Assembly (NCBI GenBank): GCA_003260075.1
Contig: QLIY01000069.1
Coordinates: 207,431 to 271,430, forward strand
From: Phallusia mammillata
Lineage: Eukaryota > Chordata > Ascidiacea > Phlebobranchia > Ascidiidae
DNA length: 64,000 nucleotides
Direction: 5' to 3'
In this document: one piece after another, positions 1 to 12,492 of the stretch
Position numbering within the stretch: position 1 is the stretch's first letter
Layout: every line of letters begins with the position of its first letter
The notes under the pieces: model-generated
Told to the model about the DNA's origin: nothing
The model's database searches: none
Seen by the model: only the letters and a program-made list of their open reading frames with translations
Position numbers and translations under genes: made by a program

Positions 1-637
1 GGCTAGTTGCTGGACCTGACGTAATGTCAAACAGCCCTTAAACGCCTTGTTCAAGACCAATTGTCTATTGTGCTTGTTGTCTTGGTCTTTCCTGGGTTTC
101 AATCTAAAGGCCTGTCAATCAAACTTTCGGGCCTTAACGGGATTCTCACCCCCCCCCCTTGAGGAAAACTAATGGAGTTGAGTTGCTGCAGAGCTGTCAG
201 TCAAGTCGACTTCAGTTACAAGAAACGGTCTAAAGTCGGACATAGTGTCGCATTTATTGTTGTAATTCCACCTTGGTTAATCGGGATTAAGCCTGATTGC
301 AACTCTAACGAAAAAACTTGCAGATGCTTCCAACCTATTGGGTAAAGATTAGAAACAAAGCAGTTCGTTTTTCCTGAAAATGTGCAGTCAGTCGGTCGCT
401 TTCAATGTCTCGTAGCAGACCTTACACGCTGAAAGCAGGTTTCCAAACAAACTTTGTGCAGACAGCTGTGTAGTAATGGACGGTTTCAATTAAGTTTTAA
501 CAAGCTGACGACTTTTTAACCAGCTAATGTTCATGTGACTCAAACCGCTGCGATCTAGAACGGTCATAGCAAGTTCCAAAACTCACACATTTTTAATGAA
601 GTAAATCAAGTTCTAACCTCTCAACCTTGTCATCCAG
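1..637. other. Repeat-derived and intronic DNA upstream of the first RGS exon
   Basis: No coding exon is recognised here. The first ~145 bases match a dispersed repeat that recurs near 3140-3250 and 50220-50360, with a shared text around 'gttcaagaccaattgtc'. A C-run at about 149-158 marks a probable assembly join. The rest is presumably intron of the RGS gene, because the next exon (638) opens with a splice acceptor and a two-base carried codon. Confidence 0.5.
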
Positions 638-3600
638 GTCCGAAGCAGATCGCGATGCCATCCGACCGATCCTCCCAACTACTCAAGGAACTTCCCAATC
701 CATCGGATGAATCGGTTCAGGAAATCCAAGATTACGTCACTCCTACTTTGGATCAAGCGGCCGCCAATTTTTCACTCGGTTTCAACACTTTGCTGAAGGT
801 GGGTCAGCGTAGTGGTGGTGTTGATCGTATAATTTGTTTGTTTTTCTATTTACATTTTTTGAATTCGTATTTATTTAAATTTAAATGAGTTGATGTTATA
901 TCGCTTGTGGGATATTTCGGCCCAGTTACTCTTTAATTGTTTTCAGGTGTTCCAAGTTTTTTGCTCTTGTTTTGTTTAATAAATAAAACCCTGGTACAGA
1001 ATCATGCATTTCTTTGGACAAATTTGCTCTATTTGCGCTATCCTTATTATTGTTGATATAGTTGCGCACCGGATCTTTCTAGGAAAACCCTTTTTCGTGT
1101 TTTTTACTCTGCTTAACTTTAAAGCAAGGTTTAACGGTATACAATGACGTAATTACCGATGAAGTCTTCTTGTGACCTCATAAACCACGCGTCATGTATT
1201 CAAGCTTCCGTACTATGACGTAACAATCTAGTTTATCACTTCAGGAATACAAGTTGTCGATTCGAAGCGATCTCGGTCAGCATCTGAACACCGCGGAACT
1301 CGCGCTCAAAACTCTGACTCTGAAACCGAGTAGTAAGCGGCGTAGAGCGTTGGGGAAGCACTCTGCCCGACAAACTCCGACTTCAGAACACAAGATCATC
1401 TTCATCGAGTCACTAGATCGCGCTAAAGAGGGCAACCTACCTCTGGAGTTGATGCACTTCTTTAAATACTTGCAGGTACAACTTCACACTTTGAACAGAT
1501 TTTTTACAACTTAGGTACACGATTCACGGTTTTAAAATTCGAACGAGAAACAAACAAACCAGTATATTTGCATAAAACATGACGACAATTCATTTGAGAA
1601 TGACACAAGTTGTCGTCGAAACGTCATGCTTTATACAAATATACTGGCTTGTTTGATTCTCATTAGAATTTTTACAACTTATTGCATAAAATACATCTTT
1701 TACACGTAAGGTTGTAGTCTGTGCCTTGTGGCGAAATGCGCAACTGACATGATTCGCCGCTAGGAGCGCACCTGTTGTTCATTATGTTGCATCCCTTTGA
1801 GGCAAGGATGATGAAATGACTTGTGGCGCTCATACATACAAATTAAACCTGATCAGGATTCGCACTCGGGGTCGTGCAAGGTTAAAATAAAAAGCAAACT
1901 TGTAGAAATACGAAACCAGCCATTTGTCTCGGACAATTTGCTGTGCCAGTTTTCTTGACGAAACAAAATCCGATGTTAATTCCACGCAATTCAAGTCCAC
2001 TTTCCAAACAATCAGAACTGATCCCAATATTTTCTTGCAGGGATTCGGCAACCAGGAGGGGTTTCCCCTAATCCACAACGATCTGATGTTTTACGTTGAA
2101 GTCAATAAATTCCTCGCTCTATTTCACTCCGACTATGACCTTGTGATGTTGAAGGCCAAGGTCAAGAGCATCCGGGACTGTTTCATCGACTCGCAAATGC
2201 AACCAACTCTACAAGTGAGCGTTAATTCAATTAGGGCCCTCAGGAAAACTTGTCCGTCTGTTTTCGATCGTAGAGATTTTGTTTAAACAAAATTTGTTAA
2301 ACAAATTAAGTATATTGGTGAAATCAATTTAACTTTCCCTGCAATTAGTGACTATGCCAAATCTTCTATAGGTAAGGATTTAAAATCTTGTGAACATTTT
2401 TTCAATGTTTAATACAAGCTGAAACAGATTAATTCCACCAAACCGCTTTTATTGCTTAAAATATTTGTAACTAACTCTTTACTTATTCAAATCGCGAAGT
2501 TTGGATATATTCTAGTTTCGACAAGTAATCGTTTCTTACATCACAAGTGCTTGACGTCACCATACCCTCAAGCGCAGAGCGATTGTTTCGAAACAATCAA
2601 CACCCCCCCCCCCTCTTTACTTATTCAAATCGCGAAGTTTGGATATATTCTAGTTTCGACGAGTAATCGTTTCTTACATCACGTGCTTGACGTCACCATA
2701 CCCTCAAGCGCAAAGCGATTGTTGCGAAACAATCAACTTTATTTAACAGATCGACATCAAAACTGGCACCGCAGAGCGCTTACGCCGCGCGATGGACGCT
2801 TTTGTTTCAGACAAAGGTCGGGATCCGCATGTTTCCACTTTATTCGACGATTCCCAACACACTGTCTTCAACGAACTGCTCCCGTTCTGGGCCGGATTCG
2901 TTACAGCGATGTCGCCGTCTGAGAGGGAAGGAAAGAAACCAAGTGAGAAGATTGGATAAAAATGTGCTGTGTTTTTCTTTTACATTTGTGCAGATAAAAG
3001 TATGATTTTCAAATCACGTTCCAACCAGCGTTGTAAGTCGGGCCGGGTTCGGGCTTAGGTTTTTTCAAAACAAGCCCGCGGGCTTGATTCTGGCCGGACT
3101 TTACACTCTGTGTCAGTATTTTTTTGAATAAATTTAACCAGCTAAGTAGCCAGTGGACCTGACCTCATGTCAAACAGTCCTAAAACGCCTTGTTCAAGAC
3201 CAATTGTCGTTTGTGTTTGTTGTCTTGGTCTTTCCTGAGGCTTAATGTATCAATCAAACTTTCGGGCCTAAACGGGCTTCCCAAAAACGATTCGGGTTCG
3301 GGATTTATTTCAGGCCTGTTTACCTCTGGTTTCAACATTGTAAATTTATTTGGTTAGTAACGCTGTCGAATGTTAATGTTCTGTTTATTGTAAAATGAAA
3401 CACATTAATTTTATGCTAATCAGAATGATCTATACTAAGCTATCGAAACTTTGTTCACTAACACTTCTTCTGTTCCCCCCCCCCGATCGTAGAGATTTTG
3501 TTTAAACAAAATTTGTTAAACAAATTAAGTATGTTGGTGAAATCAATTTAACTTTCCCTGCAATTAGCGACTATGCCAAATCTTCGCCCCCCCCCCAACA

Positions 3601-5289
3601 AGCCCGCGGGCTTGATTCTGGCCGGACTTTACACTCTGTGTCAGTATTTTTTTGAATAAATTTAACCAGCTAAGTAGCCAGTGGACCTGACCTCATGTCA
3701 AACAGTCCTAAAACGCCTTGTTCAAGACCAATTGTCGTTTGTGTTTGTTGTCTTGGTCTTTCCTGAGGCTTAATGTACCCCCCCCCCACCAAGTGAGAAG
3801 AGATGAGTTAAATGCGCTCAGTTTTTCTTTTACATTTGTGCAGATAAAAGTTTGATTTTCGAATCACGTTTCAACATTGTAATTTTATTCAGTTAGTAAC
3901 GCTGTCCAATGTAAATGTTCTGTTTATTGTAAAATGAAACATATTAATTTTATGATAAATAATCAGAGTGATCTATACTGAGCTATCGAAACTTTGTTCA
4001 CTAACAACGGTTGTTTCATCGACCGTTTGCATTCCTAAACACGTTTTCATTTTTTTCTCATGCCTTTGTTTAAAATGATTTAAAAACACATTGGCCAGTT
4101 TTAATAGAGAACCAAAACTTTAAACATTTACAAGACATGCACAAATGTATACACGATTTAATTTATTTTCAGTTTTAAAAAGTGAGCGAATGCAGAAACG
4201 CCCCCCCCCCCCTTCCTAAACACGTTTTCATTTTTTTCTCATGCCTTTGTTTAAAATGATCTGAAAACACTTTAGCCAGTTTTAAAAGAGAGCCAAAACA
4301 TAAACCATGCTACAAGACATGCACAAATGTTTACACGATTTAATCATTTGCAGTTTTAAAAAGTGAGCGAATGCAGAAACGAAGGTTGGAAGCTTTCCTG
4401 AAAAGTCAAGACCCACATGTCGATTTTTCGCTTCCGAATTCCCAACCCAAGTTTGATATGAAGGGAATCGAATTCACATTTTCAGTCAATACTGGAATCC
4501 AATGGAAAGTAAGTTGGAAGTTCTGATTGGTTGAAATGTGTCACCTGATGTAATCGTCTGCTATGAAATGCAACTGAATTTGTTGAAAAAAAATGGTTAG
4601 AAATTAGTTGAAATTATACTTTTAATCCTTTTTTTGTATCTACCAACCGTCTTTACATTATGGCTTTTGTATTAAATTACATAGCATTCCCCCCCCCCGG
4701 TTGAAATGTGTCACCTGATGTAATCGTCTGCTATGAAATGCAACTGCATTTGTTGAAAAAAAATAGTTAGAAATTAGTTGAAATTATACTTTTAATCCTT
4801 TTTTGTATTTACCAACCGTCTTTACATTATGGCTTTTGTATTAACTTACATAGCATCACCCACAAGTGTGATGTGATGTATTGTTTTTGGCTAAAGTTTG
4901 CACATGCAACCTAATTTATAAAACCTGAGGCAGACGATGCCGCCTTGCTTAAGTTCAAACTTGCATTGTTTAACCAATCACAACAGGCTTGGAGTGAAGC
5001 GTCATCAAGCCGCTCGAGCACTCCACCAATCACAGGCGTGATCGAGGTGGTTAAAGCCCCGCCCATATCTCAGCGACGAATCGTGCGAAGATCAGGTTTC
5101 ACGATCCGCAAACTTCCCAGCCACGTGACGCAGGGGAGTTCCCCTCACCGTACCACGCCCGAAACCGAGACGAGCAGGAGCAGGAGGAGCGGAGGAGCAC
5201 GAAGGAATGGGAGTGAGAACAACTTCCGCAAGGGGGCGACAGCGAGTGACAGTGCCAGTGTCGTAAGCTACACCACGTCAGTGTGTTGA
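638..5289 (+). CDS. RGS-domain protein, RGS22-like, 3' part
   Basis: Six exons join in frame: 638-798, 1245-1475, 2041-2214, 2750-2942, 4354-4508 and 4986-5289 (stop TGA). All have AG/GT borders and compatible phases; exon 638 starts with two bases of a codon from an exon outside the window, so the 5' end is missing. Exons 2-4 together read like a regulator of G-protein signalling helical domain: FYVEVNKF, then a KAKVKSIRDCFI helix, then a terminal block ending LLPFWAGF. RGS domains accelerate GTP hydrolysis on G-alpha. The long, divergent architecture and the basic, Ser/Arg-rich tail fit RGS22, a multi-RGS protein of testis, better than small RGS proteins. That subfamily call is from memory of the family, not a search. 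Exon 5 is partly copied at 4173-4200 beside an assembly join. Confidence 0.65.
1538..1672. repeat. Hairpin MITE in RGS intron
   Basis: The two halves are near-perfect inverted repeats of about 45 bases: 'accagtatatttgcataaaa' on the left answers a matching block on the right around 1630-1660 in reverse complement, with 'atgacgaca' in the middle. A related end appears near 7590-7650. No coding capacity. The superfamily is not assigned. Confidence 0.6.
3028..3360. repeat. Dispersed GGGCCGGGTTCGGG-type repeat
   Basis: This block starts 'gtaagtcgggccgggttcgg' and ends 'atttcaggcctgtttac', with the inner text 'caatcaaactttcgggcc'. Copies or fragments occur at about 1-145, 3600-3777, 9155-9370 (opposite strand), 50190-50470 and 63120-63265. 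Its ends are weak inverted complements (gggcc/ggcct), suggesting a short non-autonomous transposon, but no target duplication was established. Confidence 0.5.
4173..4200 (+). other. False partial copy of RGS exon 5
   Basis: The acceptor and first 28 bases of the exon at 4354 are repeated here, then cut by a C-run starting at 4201. It is best read as the end of one haplotype contig abutting another, not a real extra exon. Confidence 0.7.
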
Positions 5290-7191
5290 GAGTTTGTCAC
5301 GTGATGTTGAAATGGTTTAAGCACAAAATTGATGACTCAGCTGAAAACTTGGAGCATGACTTTGCACTTATCAGCACAAATTTTCGTTCTGTTTTCAACG
5401 TTTTTAAATTTTTTTTGTGTTTCATTAATTTTGCTTCACTGTATTGTTCGCATGCGACAGTGTTTTTATTTTTAACTCATTGTTTTGCACTTTTAGGCAG
5501 TTTTAATTTGTTTGTACTTAAGTAATTTCTTTGCCATGCACAAGAAAACTTATATTTCTTATGAGGTGATCTACAAGCAACGTAAGTTGAGGTGGCAGAT
5601 GAGTTTCGTTTGATTTGAGCAACACAACTAATCAGTTTGAATATAAAACAATCATTCTCACTTTCAGGGGGATAAGAACGTTCAAGTCCCATTGAAGTTC
5701 GTTGTCGGAAACTACATCATTAAACCACCAAAGTGTATTGCAGTGCATCAACTATATTTGCATAGACGCGACTGTTATCAAACCACATGGTAAGCGTCTA
5801 TCGGTTTCGCCCAGTTATTAAGGAAACATACGATCCACTGTCAACAACACAATTCCCCACAGCAAACGCTCAATGGCAGATTGTGGTTTTGTCCAAACCG
5901 CATTCTCTAGGATTCACAATAGCAGGAAATAGTAAAACCATTTCACATTTTAGTAAATCCACGAAAAAGCACAATGATATATCGATCCATTGCACGGATG
6001 CGGTGTTAAAATTATTTGTAAGTTGTAGTTTTGCGAAAACTTGAAAACAACTGGCACGAATGTAAACTCGTTGGAAACAATTTAAACCAGGGGTGGGCAA
6101 CCTGCGGCCCGCGGGCCAAATGCAGCCCATTGACTAAAGGTTGTCAACCTTCAAAAACGCTTGGATTGTACTACTGGCAAACGAGTCCAACTGTTATATA
6201 TTTTTGAGCAGATTGATGCGCCCGGTGCTATTTTTTCTTCGATTTTTCTGCGATTCTTGCGGCTAGAATCTAATGCGAATTTTACTTGTAGTTAAGCATA
6301 TTTGGTATGTAACAAAGTAAAATCACCTTGTGTTACACAAAGATGCGGTCCGCGATGTAATTTTAGCTATTGTATTTGGCCCCACAGTTATAAAGGTTGC
6401 ACACCCCTGATATAAACTGTTAACCATCATGGCCACAAAAATATAACGGTGTATTTCAATTTATTTCCAAACGGTGAGGTTGAATACACCAAAACAAAAT
6501 CGTTGTAAATAAAACCAAAACCATTAAATTAAATCCCCCTTCATGACCTGAAAAACATTACTCACACCGCATCAGTGTTCAAATACATTAGCAGACCCTT
6601 ACAAGTAAATATCTCCACTAATCATTTCAGTTCTACGTCATAAAGGACACGCATTGTTTCACAAAACTAGCTTGTAACACTTTATTTTAGGTCACGTGTT
6701 CCCAACCCTTTTCCTCGCAAAACACAAACACACCACACCATGTAAAATCTGTTTAATAATCGAAAAGCGACTTCTCGCGGCCAAATCGAACCGCGCTGTT
6801 CTGTATTCTTTGTCGATCGCGTGTGAAATAAAGTATATCGAACGCACAGTACGCGATTCCGCGATTTCATTGTATCAGGCTCATAATATGGTGGTAAAAT
6901 CAACGACAGATAAATGCTTGTAGCGTTTGAATATAATTGACAAAAGAAATGATTGCTAGGCATGAAGTGAAACGCAATTATATCTTTACGTAAAGTGGAG
7001 CGGATTAAAATACTTTTGCAAAGTTCATGGTAGTATGATCTATACGTTGCCATGGAAACAACAGTACTGTTTGTGTAAACTGGAACTTTCGATGTGAAAT
7101 GAAGTGAAAATGACAATAAATAGGTAAAAGTTTAGCTCATACCCGCCACCAAGTGACAAACATTTCTCCCACACATTTCCCGACTCCAAGC
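5290..7191. other. Intergenic region between RGS and PLAC8-like genes
   Basis: No gene is supported. It holds the 3' UTR of the RGS gene on the + strand, a hAT-type element (6088-6409), and the probable 3' flank of the minus-strand PLAC8 gene, with a minus-strand AATAAA (TTTATT on +) near 6681. The short ORFs here lack splice context or family resemblance. Confidence 0.5.
6088..6409. mobile_element. hAT (Buster-type) non-autonomous element
   Basis: The ends are caggggtgggcaacc and its near complement ggttgcacacccctg. Flanks are an 8-bp target duplication, atttaaac (6080-6087) and atataaac (6410-6417), 7/8 identical with central TA. The interior has no transposase ORF. A 5'-truncated relative is at 61220-61501. 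Confidence 0.8.
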
Positions 7192-7515
7192 TTAAGACCT
7201 GGCCATGGCCTGCTCATAGGGGGCGCCACATACCTCCCTGTTGTCCTGGACCAGCGCACAGAGAGGGCAGAATGCATGGGCGAGAAGATCCAGGCAGATA
7301 TTTCCTTCGATGTCTTTTGTTTCTCGAACCTTCCGTCGGACGATCCCACCAGCAATGCAGCCTCCCACAATATAAGCCAGCCCGCACAGCACACAATTGT
7401 GTCCCACAGCTTCTGCGGTTTTGCCGTTCGTGTAGCAGGGACAGAAAAATGTCAGAATGCACAGTTGTGGATTATCAAAACAGTTAAAAAATGTGTAAGT
7501 GAAATTATTCGACAT
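7192..7515 (-). CDS. PLAC8/cornifelin family small cysteine-rich protein
   Basis: A 107-residue single-exon reading frame runs from ATG at 7515 to TAA at 7192-7194. It carries the PLAC8 pattern: an aromatic start followed by FNCFDNPQLC, then FFCPCYTNGKTAE, a hydrophobic Gly-rich helix (LCGLAYIVGGCIAGG), then CLDLLAHAFCPLCALVQDNRE. Length (about 110 aa) and cysteine spacing match PLAC8, cornifelin and plant FCR/CNR proteins, small membrane-associated proteins with roles in differentiation or metal/size control; the biochemical activity is not settled. The ORF stays open 22 codons upstream of this Met, so a longer start or upstream exon is possible. It lies downstream of INTS13 on the same strand with about 3.5 kb between. 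Confidence 0.85.
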   Translation of the reverse strand: MSNNFTYTFFNCFDNPQLCILTFFCPCYTNGKTAEAVGHNCVLCGLAYIVGGCIAGGIVRRKVRETKDIEGNICLDLLAHAFCPLCALVQDNREVCGAPYEQAMARS

Positions 7516-8662
7516 TTTTAACAGACTTTTTATGCAATGAAGACAAATTCTCTGCAAAAACAAATAGAAATTTAGGTACACTATTTACGGTTTTGAATAA
7601 TCTAAGCAAACAAATCAATGTCGTTATGTTTCAAACGAATATACTGGCTCTGACGTTTTTGCGCAAATATAAACAATTGGTGAGAAATTGTTGGGAACTT
7701 TGAATTTGAAACCCAAACATTCACTTCCTTATAACTTCGCTGATTTCAACCGCGGGTTCCACTGAGATTTAAAACTCACAACACCAACATATTTCCCGCT
7801 GATGTGGAAATTTGCGGGAAAAGTGTCGGCACATGTTTCGCATTCAATGAATAAAAACGCAGAAAAATAAAATGAACAAACGACAAAATGCGAGTTGCTG
7901 CGTTGTGACAATTACATCGGCAAAGTTACTTATGAGACGGAACTTGCTGGTGCCCGGTTGGTTAAAAGAAAACCAATAAAACATTAAAACCTCTAATCAT
8001 TTTTACCGTATTTTTGATAGAAGCAGAATATATGCGCCCCCTTTCCACCTATACTTGAAGTAAACGTCGTCAGGAAGGTTTAGTGGTTAGATAAACAACC
8101 TCGTAGTCACAAGGTTGGCGGTTCTAATCCTGCCTCGACACTTACCGAAGCCAAAAAACGAAACAATAGTGATTCAACACACTTGCAACACATCAGTCAA
8201 CTCTACGGCGGACTAAGACATCCAAGCGTTGCCCGCCCACCGAGGATTTGAATGAAACAGGCAACAGGCGTTTCCTAATAAAGGCGTTTTCGTCCCACGT
8301 TATCCTAATCACCCGTCACAAACAAATATTTGCAGGGTGTTTGTTGAAATACAGATCCCCCCCCCCAAAGGCGTTTTCGTCCCACGTTATCCTAATCACC
8401 CGTCACAAACAAATCACAAACAAATATTTGCAGGGTGTTTGTTGAAATACAGACCACAAACAAAACTTCTACATAACACCGAAGCAAGTACTGTGTGATA
8501 CATAACTCTATCTTGTTGTGCATCTCATAATTAAATCAAACTATCACAACCCACGAATGTCAGTTCGGCATCGACACTTCGCGCTACAAATTTGAATGAC
8601 TTCATGATATCACACATTACAGCCGGGAGCTGAGTTTTATCACGACTCGATAGAAGCCGACC

Positions 8663-9027
8663 ATAGCAGACACCGCCCCCCTTTTCCGTGGCTAGAATCG
8701 CATGAGTTGTCACGTGTGATGCTGTTAGGCAACCGGCTTCCAAAATCACTTCTTACTTCACAAGACGTTATTTATTTATTAGCGTTCCAATTTGGTCCAG
8801 TTAGAACAAATTGTTACCAACGTAAATGAATTATTGTTTTGTTCNATAGCAGACACCGCCCCCCTTTTCCGTTGCTAGAATCGCATGAGTTGTCACGTGA
8901 GATGCTGTTAGGCAACCGGCTTCCAAAATCACTTCTTACTTCACAAGACGTTATTTATTTATTAGCGTTCCAATTTGGTCCAGTTAGAACAAATTGTTAC
9001 CAACGTAAATGAATTATTGTTTTGTTC
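8663..9027. repeat. 182-bp segment duplicated around an n
   Basis: 8663-8844 and 8846-9027 are almost identical and meet at a single n (8845). Equal lengths and only a few substitutions suggest two allelic contig ends placed side by side. Confidence 0.85.
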
Positions 9028-10846
9028 CTGTGTTGGTCACATCAAAGTTTTGATCACGCTTGTGGCGGATTAACTTGCAACATACCGTCAGTGAACCACT
9101 GTTTTGATGTGAGAAAAAAACTTTATCAATTTTACTTAAATAAAAACAGAGTTGTAAACAGGCCTGAAATTGGAGCCCGAAACCGAAAGTACAAACCCAA
9201 AACCCGGCCCGAACCCGAATCGTTTTCGACAATGATCAAAAGTCAAAGTCCCCCCCCCCCCCCGAAACCCGGCCCGAACCCGAATAGTTTTCGAGAAGCC
9301 CGCTTAGGCCCGAAAGTTGATTGACAGGCCTATACATTGAGGTGTCAGGAAAGACCAAGACAACAAACACAGCCCAGCTTCCAACTCTGATCAACGATGT
9401 TCGATGTTCGCTCTACCAATAAAAGTACAGCAACTGATATTAATTAATTCACTCTCGATCACTGGCGACTGCACAAAGCTAGTTGAGTAACGCGCTTCGC
9501 GTTTTAGCTAGTTGAGTAACCCCATCACTGGCGACTGCACGAAGCAGAGCATGCACGTGAAATCTGATACACAGTAAATCAGTTTATAAATCCACAACAA
9601 CGACAAATTACTTTCTGACGAACCAACACCCGACCTAAGCGACCTCTGTAGAGCGGCAAAGTTCAGGAAACAATCCATAACTGCTCTCTCGCTTTTCGGC
9701 GTAAGAATCCCGCAACAGACAAGCCATCCTCACGACCAAGCATATGTTGCTGCTGCAATAAGCAGTGGACGGTTTCGAATCGTGTGTGTGAATGAATATT
9801 GTGGTCATTAGCTGCCGTGGTTTACAAACAAGGAAGTGGGAAACCGTAGAAACTGAAAATGACCCGATAGCTGATTGTGTTTTAAACCACTGAATTCGCA
9901 CACGACCTCAAGAAATTGGTGGATTTATCTGTGAATCTGGACACATTCCCCCCCCCCTTTACAAACAAGGAAGTGGGAAACCGTAGAAACTGAAAATGAC
10001 CCGATCGCTGATTGTGTTTTAAACCACTGAATTCGCACACAACCTCAATAAATTGGTGGATTTAACTGTGAATCTGGACACATATTGAAAGAAACACAAT
10101 CCAATGTTTTTAAACTGACTACATTCAAATTATTTCCTGAATAATCAATTCCACGATTGTTTTCTGAAACGTGTGTCAAGGATAAGTTAATGAATCGCGG
10201 CATAAACCCGTTCCTAAAGTCTTTATTGTTATGACAACAATAATATTTACCTTCTGGTCCACAAGATAACATTTACTGAGATAAGTTAAACGGCTACGTG
10301 ATATCAATACATGATTGTAACTGAATGCCGGTTTAATGTTAAAACATTTAAACTAAATACCAACTGACTTGCTTGTGTATTGGGAAGTTATCAACTGAAT
10401 GTTTAATTTGAAAACATCAAACATCAACACCATTGTTTGCATTAACATTCGTTCGCCGGTTCCGCCAAGAGGATCGAAGCGGTGGAAATGAACCGGGGTT
10501 ACGCCATTTGTATCTGCCACGTGACTTCACACCGGCGTTATGATTGGTGGAGATGTATTTCGTATCATTTCCGACATATTTTAATTCGTCAAAACAAAAA
10601 AACTTTACGGAAGACATGTTGTGTTGCATTTTGTTTCATGGACTTTGCTTAACTTTGCGAAATCTCACGCCCTCTCATAACTTTATTTGCACGATTACAG
10701 TTTGACCCCCCCCCCTTTCGTATCATTTCCGACATATTTTAATTCGTCAAAACAAAAAAACTTACGGCAGGAAACATGACATGTTTTGTTGCATTTTGTT
10801 TCTTGAACTTTGCTTAACTTTGCGTAATCTCACGCCCTCTCATAAC

Positions 10847-10852
10847 TTTATT
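10847..10852 (-). terminator. Candidate INTS13 polyadenylation signal
   Basis: TTTATT on + reads AATAAA on the minus strand, about 180 bases after the INTS13 stop. The same signal recurs at 10682-10687 in the duplicated segment. No cleavage site was verified. Confidence 0.45.
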
Positions 10853-11030
10853 TGCACGATTACAGTTTGGAAAGTATATTCATGTTGAGTTCGAAAAGTT
10901 TTGCCCTATTATCCATTTTAAAGCTCGCAACAGTTTGAGTGAAGATTTCCAACTTGACCAGCATATTTAAATTTCTGTCGCTTCATTACAGAGCTGCAGT
11001 AAACCACAGTTTGCCACAAACTTCCACTCG

Positions 11031-11312
11031 TCATGTTGCTTGAGAGTACGACTTTTTTTCTTTCTTAATCTTCTGTTTTCCCTGCGGAGTTAATCTTCCG
11101 CTTCTTCCCGAGTCTTCCCTGCCTCCGGATGACCCCCTGTGATGATGGGAGAAGCGCTGGTGTCCTCCGTGTCTGAAGAAGATAAGACTCATGTCAACAT
11201 CTCTTCTTGAAATTCAACACAATCTAAAACTTTACGCACACAACCAGGCAAACGTCAATGGGTTAAAACAGTGGTTCTTAAACTTTTTTTGTTGCGACGC
11301 CCCTGGAAAAGT

Positions 11313-11370
<58 letters not shown>

Positions 11371-12461
11371 ACGCACCAGGGCGTCGCGACGCACAGTTTG
11401 AGAACTACTGGGTTAAAATGATGTTGTAATAATCATGAAATATTACATATATTGACGTCTTGCTTACATTTTATAAAATTTATGACGTCATTCTTACAAA
11501 TTTTGAATTGATGACGTCATGGTTACAAATTTTGAATTGATGACGTCATGGTTACAAATTTTGAATTTATGACGTAATGGTTACATTTTTTTTAATGACG
11601 CCATTTTTAAGTAAATGCTTTGGTTGACCCCCCCCCCTTTATAAAATTTATGACGTCATTCTTACAAATTTTGAATTGATGACGTAATGTTTACATTTTT
11701 TTTAATGACGCCATTTTTAAGTAAATGCTTTGGTTGTATCACGTTTGACAAATTGACGAGACATAAAGGTTTAAAATTTCTCTAACTCCAATAAGTTTCA
11801 CTAATAAACAAATAGAAATCTTATACGCACCTTTGGTTTTGCGATGTCGGCGTTGCACTGCCCTCACGTGACGAGTCCTCCTCTATGTTGGGATAAAGCC
11901 GAGCCTGGTTCCCATCGCTAGCAAGTCGACCGTAAAACTCAACATGACGTTGTGAGTTCTTGTTGTCGATTCGTTGATTCCACAGAGACAGTAGTGACTG
12001 TTTGCCTGATGTGGAATATACATATAACTTATATGTTGTACAAATTACATCATAAACAACACGGTACTACGGAGGGATGGAAAATACACACAAGAAATTT
12101 GAATGCTGGGAAAAACACCAAGTATGCGTGCGAACAATTTGCATCACAATGACAACACGGCGCTAAGGAGAGACACATATTTAATCGCATTCGGATTTTT
12201 AGTTTGAATAGTAAGCAAACAATCTGCTCTGCTGTAGGAAAGCAAAGTAGACTTTTTTAAGTAGGAAAACAAACTCCATTCAACAACAATTTACATGAGG
12301 CGAAAGTATGTACTTTGAGCCACAACCAAAGCCCGTATCACAAATACTGCGAGTGGCTTGCAGGTTTAACATATAGAAACCGAATCAGGATAACTTAAAC
12401 TAGTTTGTTGCACAAAATACTTATTGGATTCGCTATTGACTAGATACTTTGTAAACTAGGA

Positions 12462-12492
<31 letters not shown>

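Larger units (their letters stand above)
7516..11030. other. Repeat-rich intergenic region between PLAC8-like and INTS13
   Basis: It contains five assembly joins marked by C-runs (about 8357, 9250, 9948, 10705) or by a single n (8845), each beside a duplicated segment. A tRNA-derived SINE-like block lies near 8070-8145 (internal 'ggttctaatcctgcc' resembles a B box). A copy of the GGGCCGGG-type repeat is at 9155-9370 in reverse. One minus-strand ORF (8531-8749, 72 codons, Cys-containing) is open but has no recognised family and overlaps a duplicated segment, so it is not called as a gene. Confidence 0.5.

Noticed and set aside
8531..8749. 72-codon minus-strand ORF between PLAC8-like and INTS13
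   Set aside because: Open and not low-complexity, but no recognised family or clear splice sites, and partly inside a duplicated segment.
11191..11421. ORF with a long poly-proline stretch
   Set aside because: It is the translation of a 55-base C-run inside a hAT element; no coding context.
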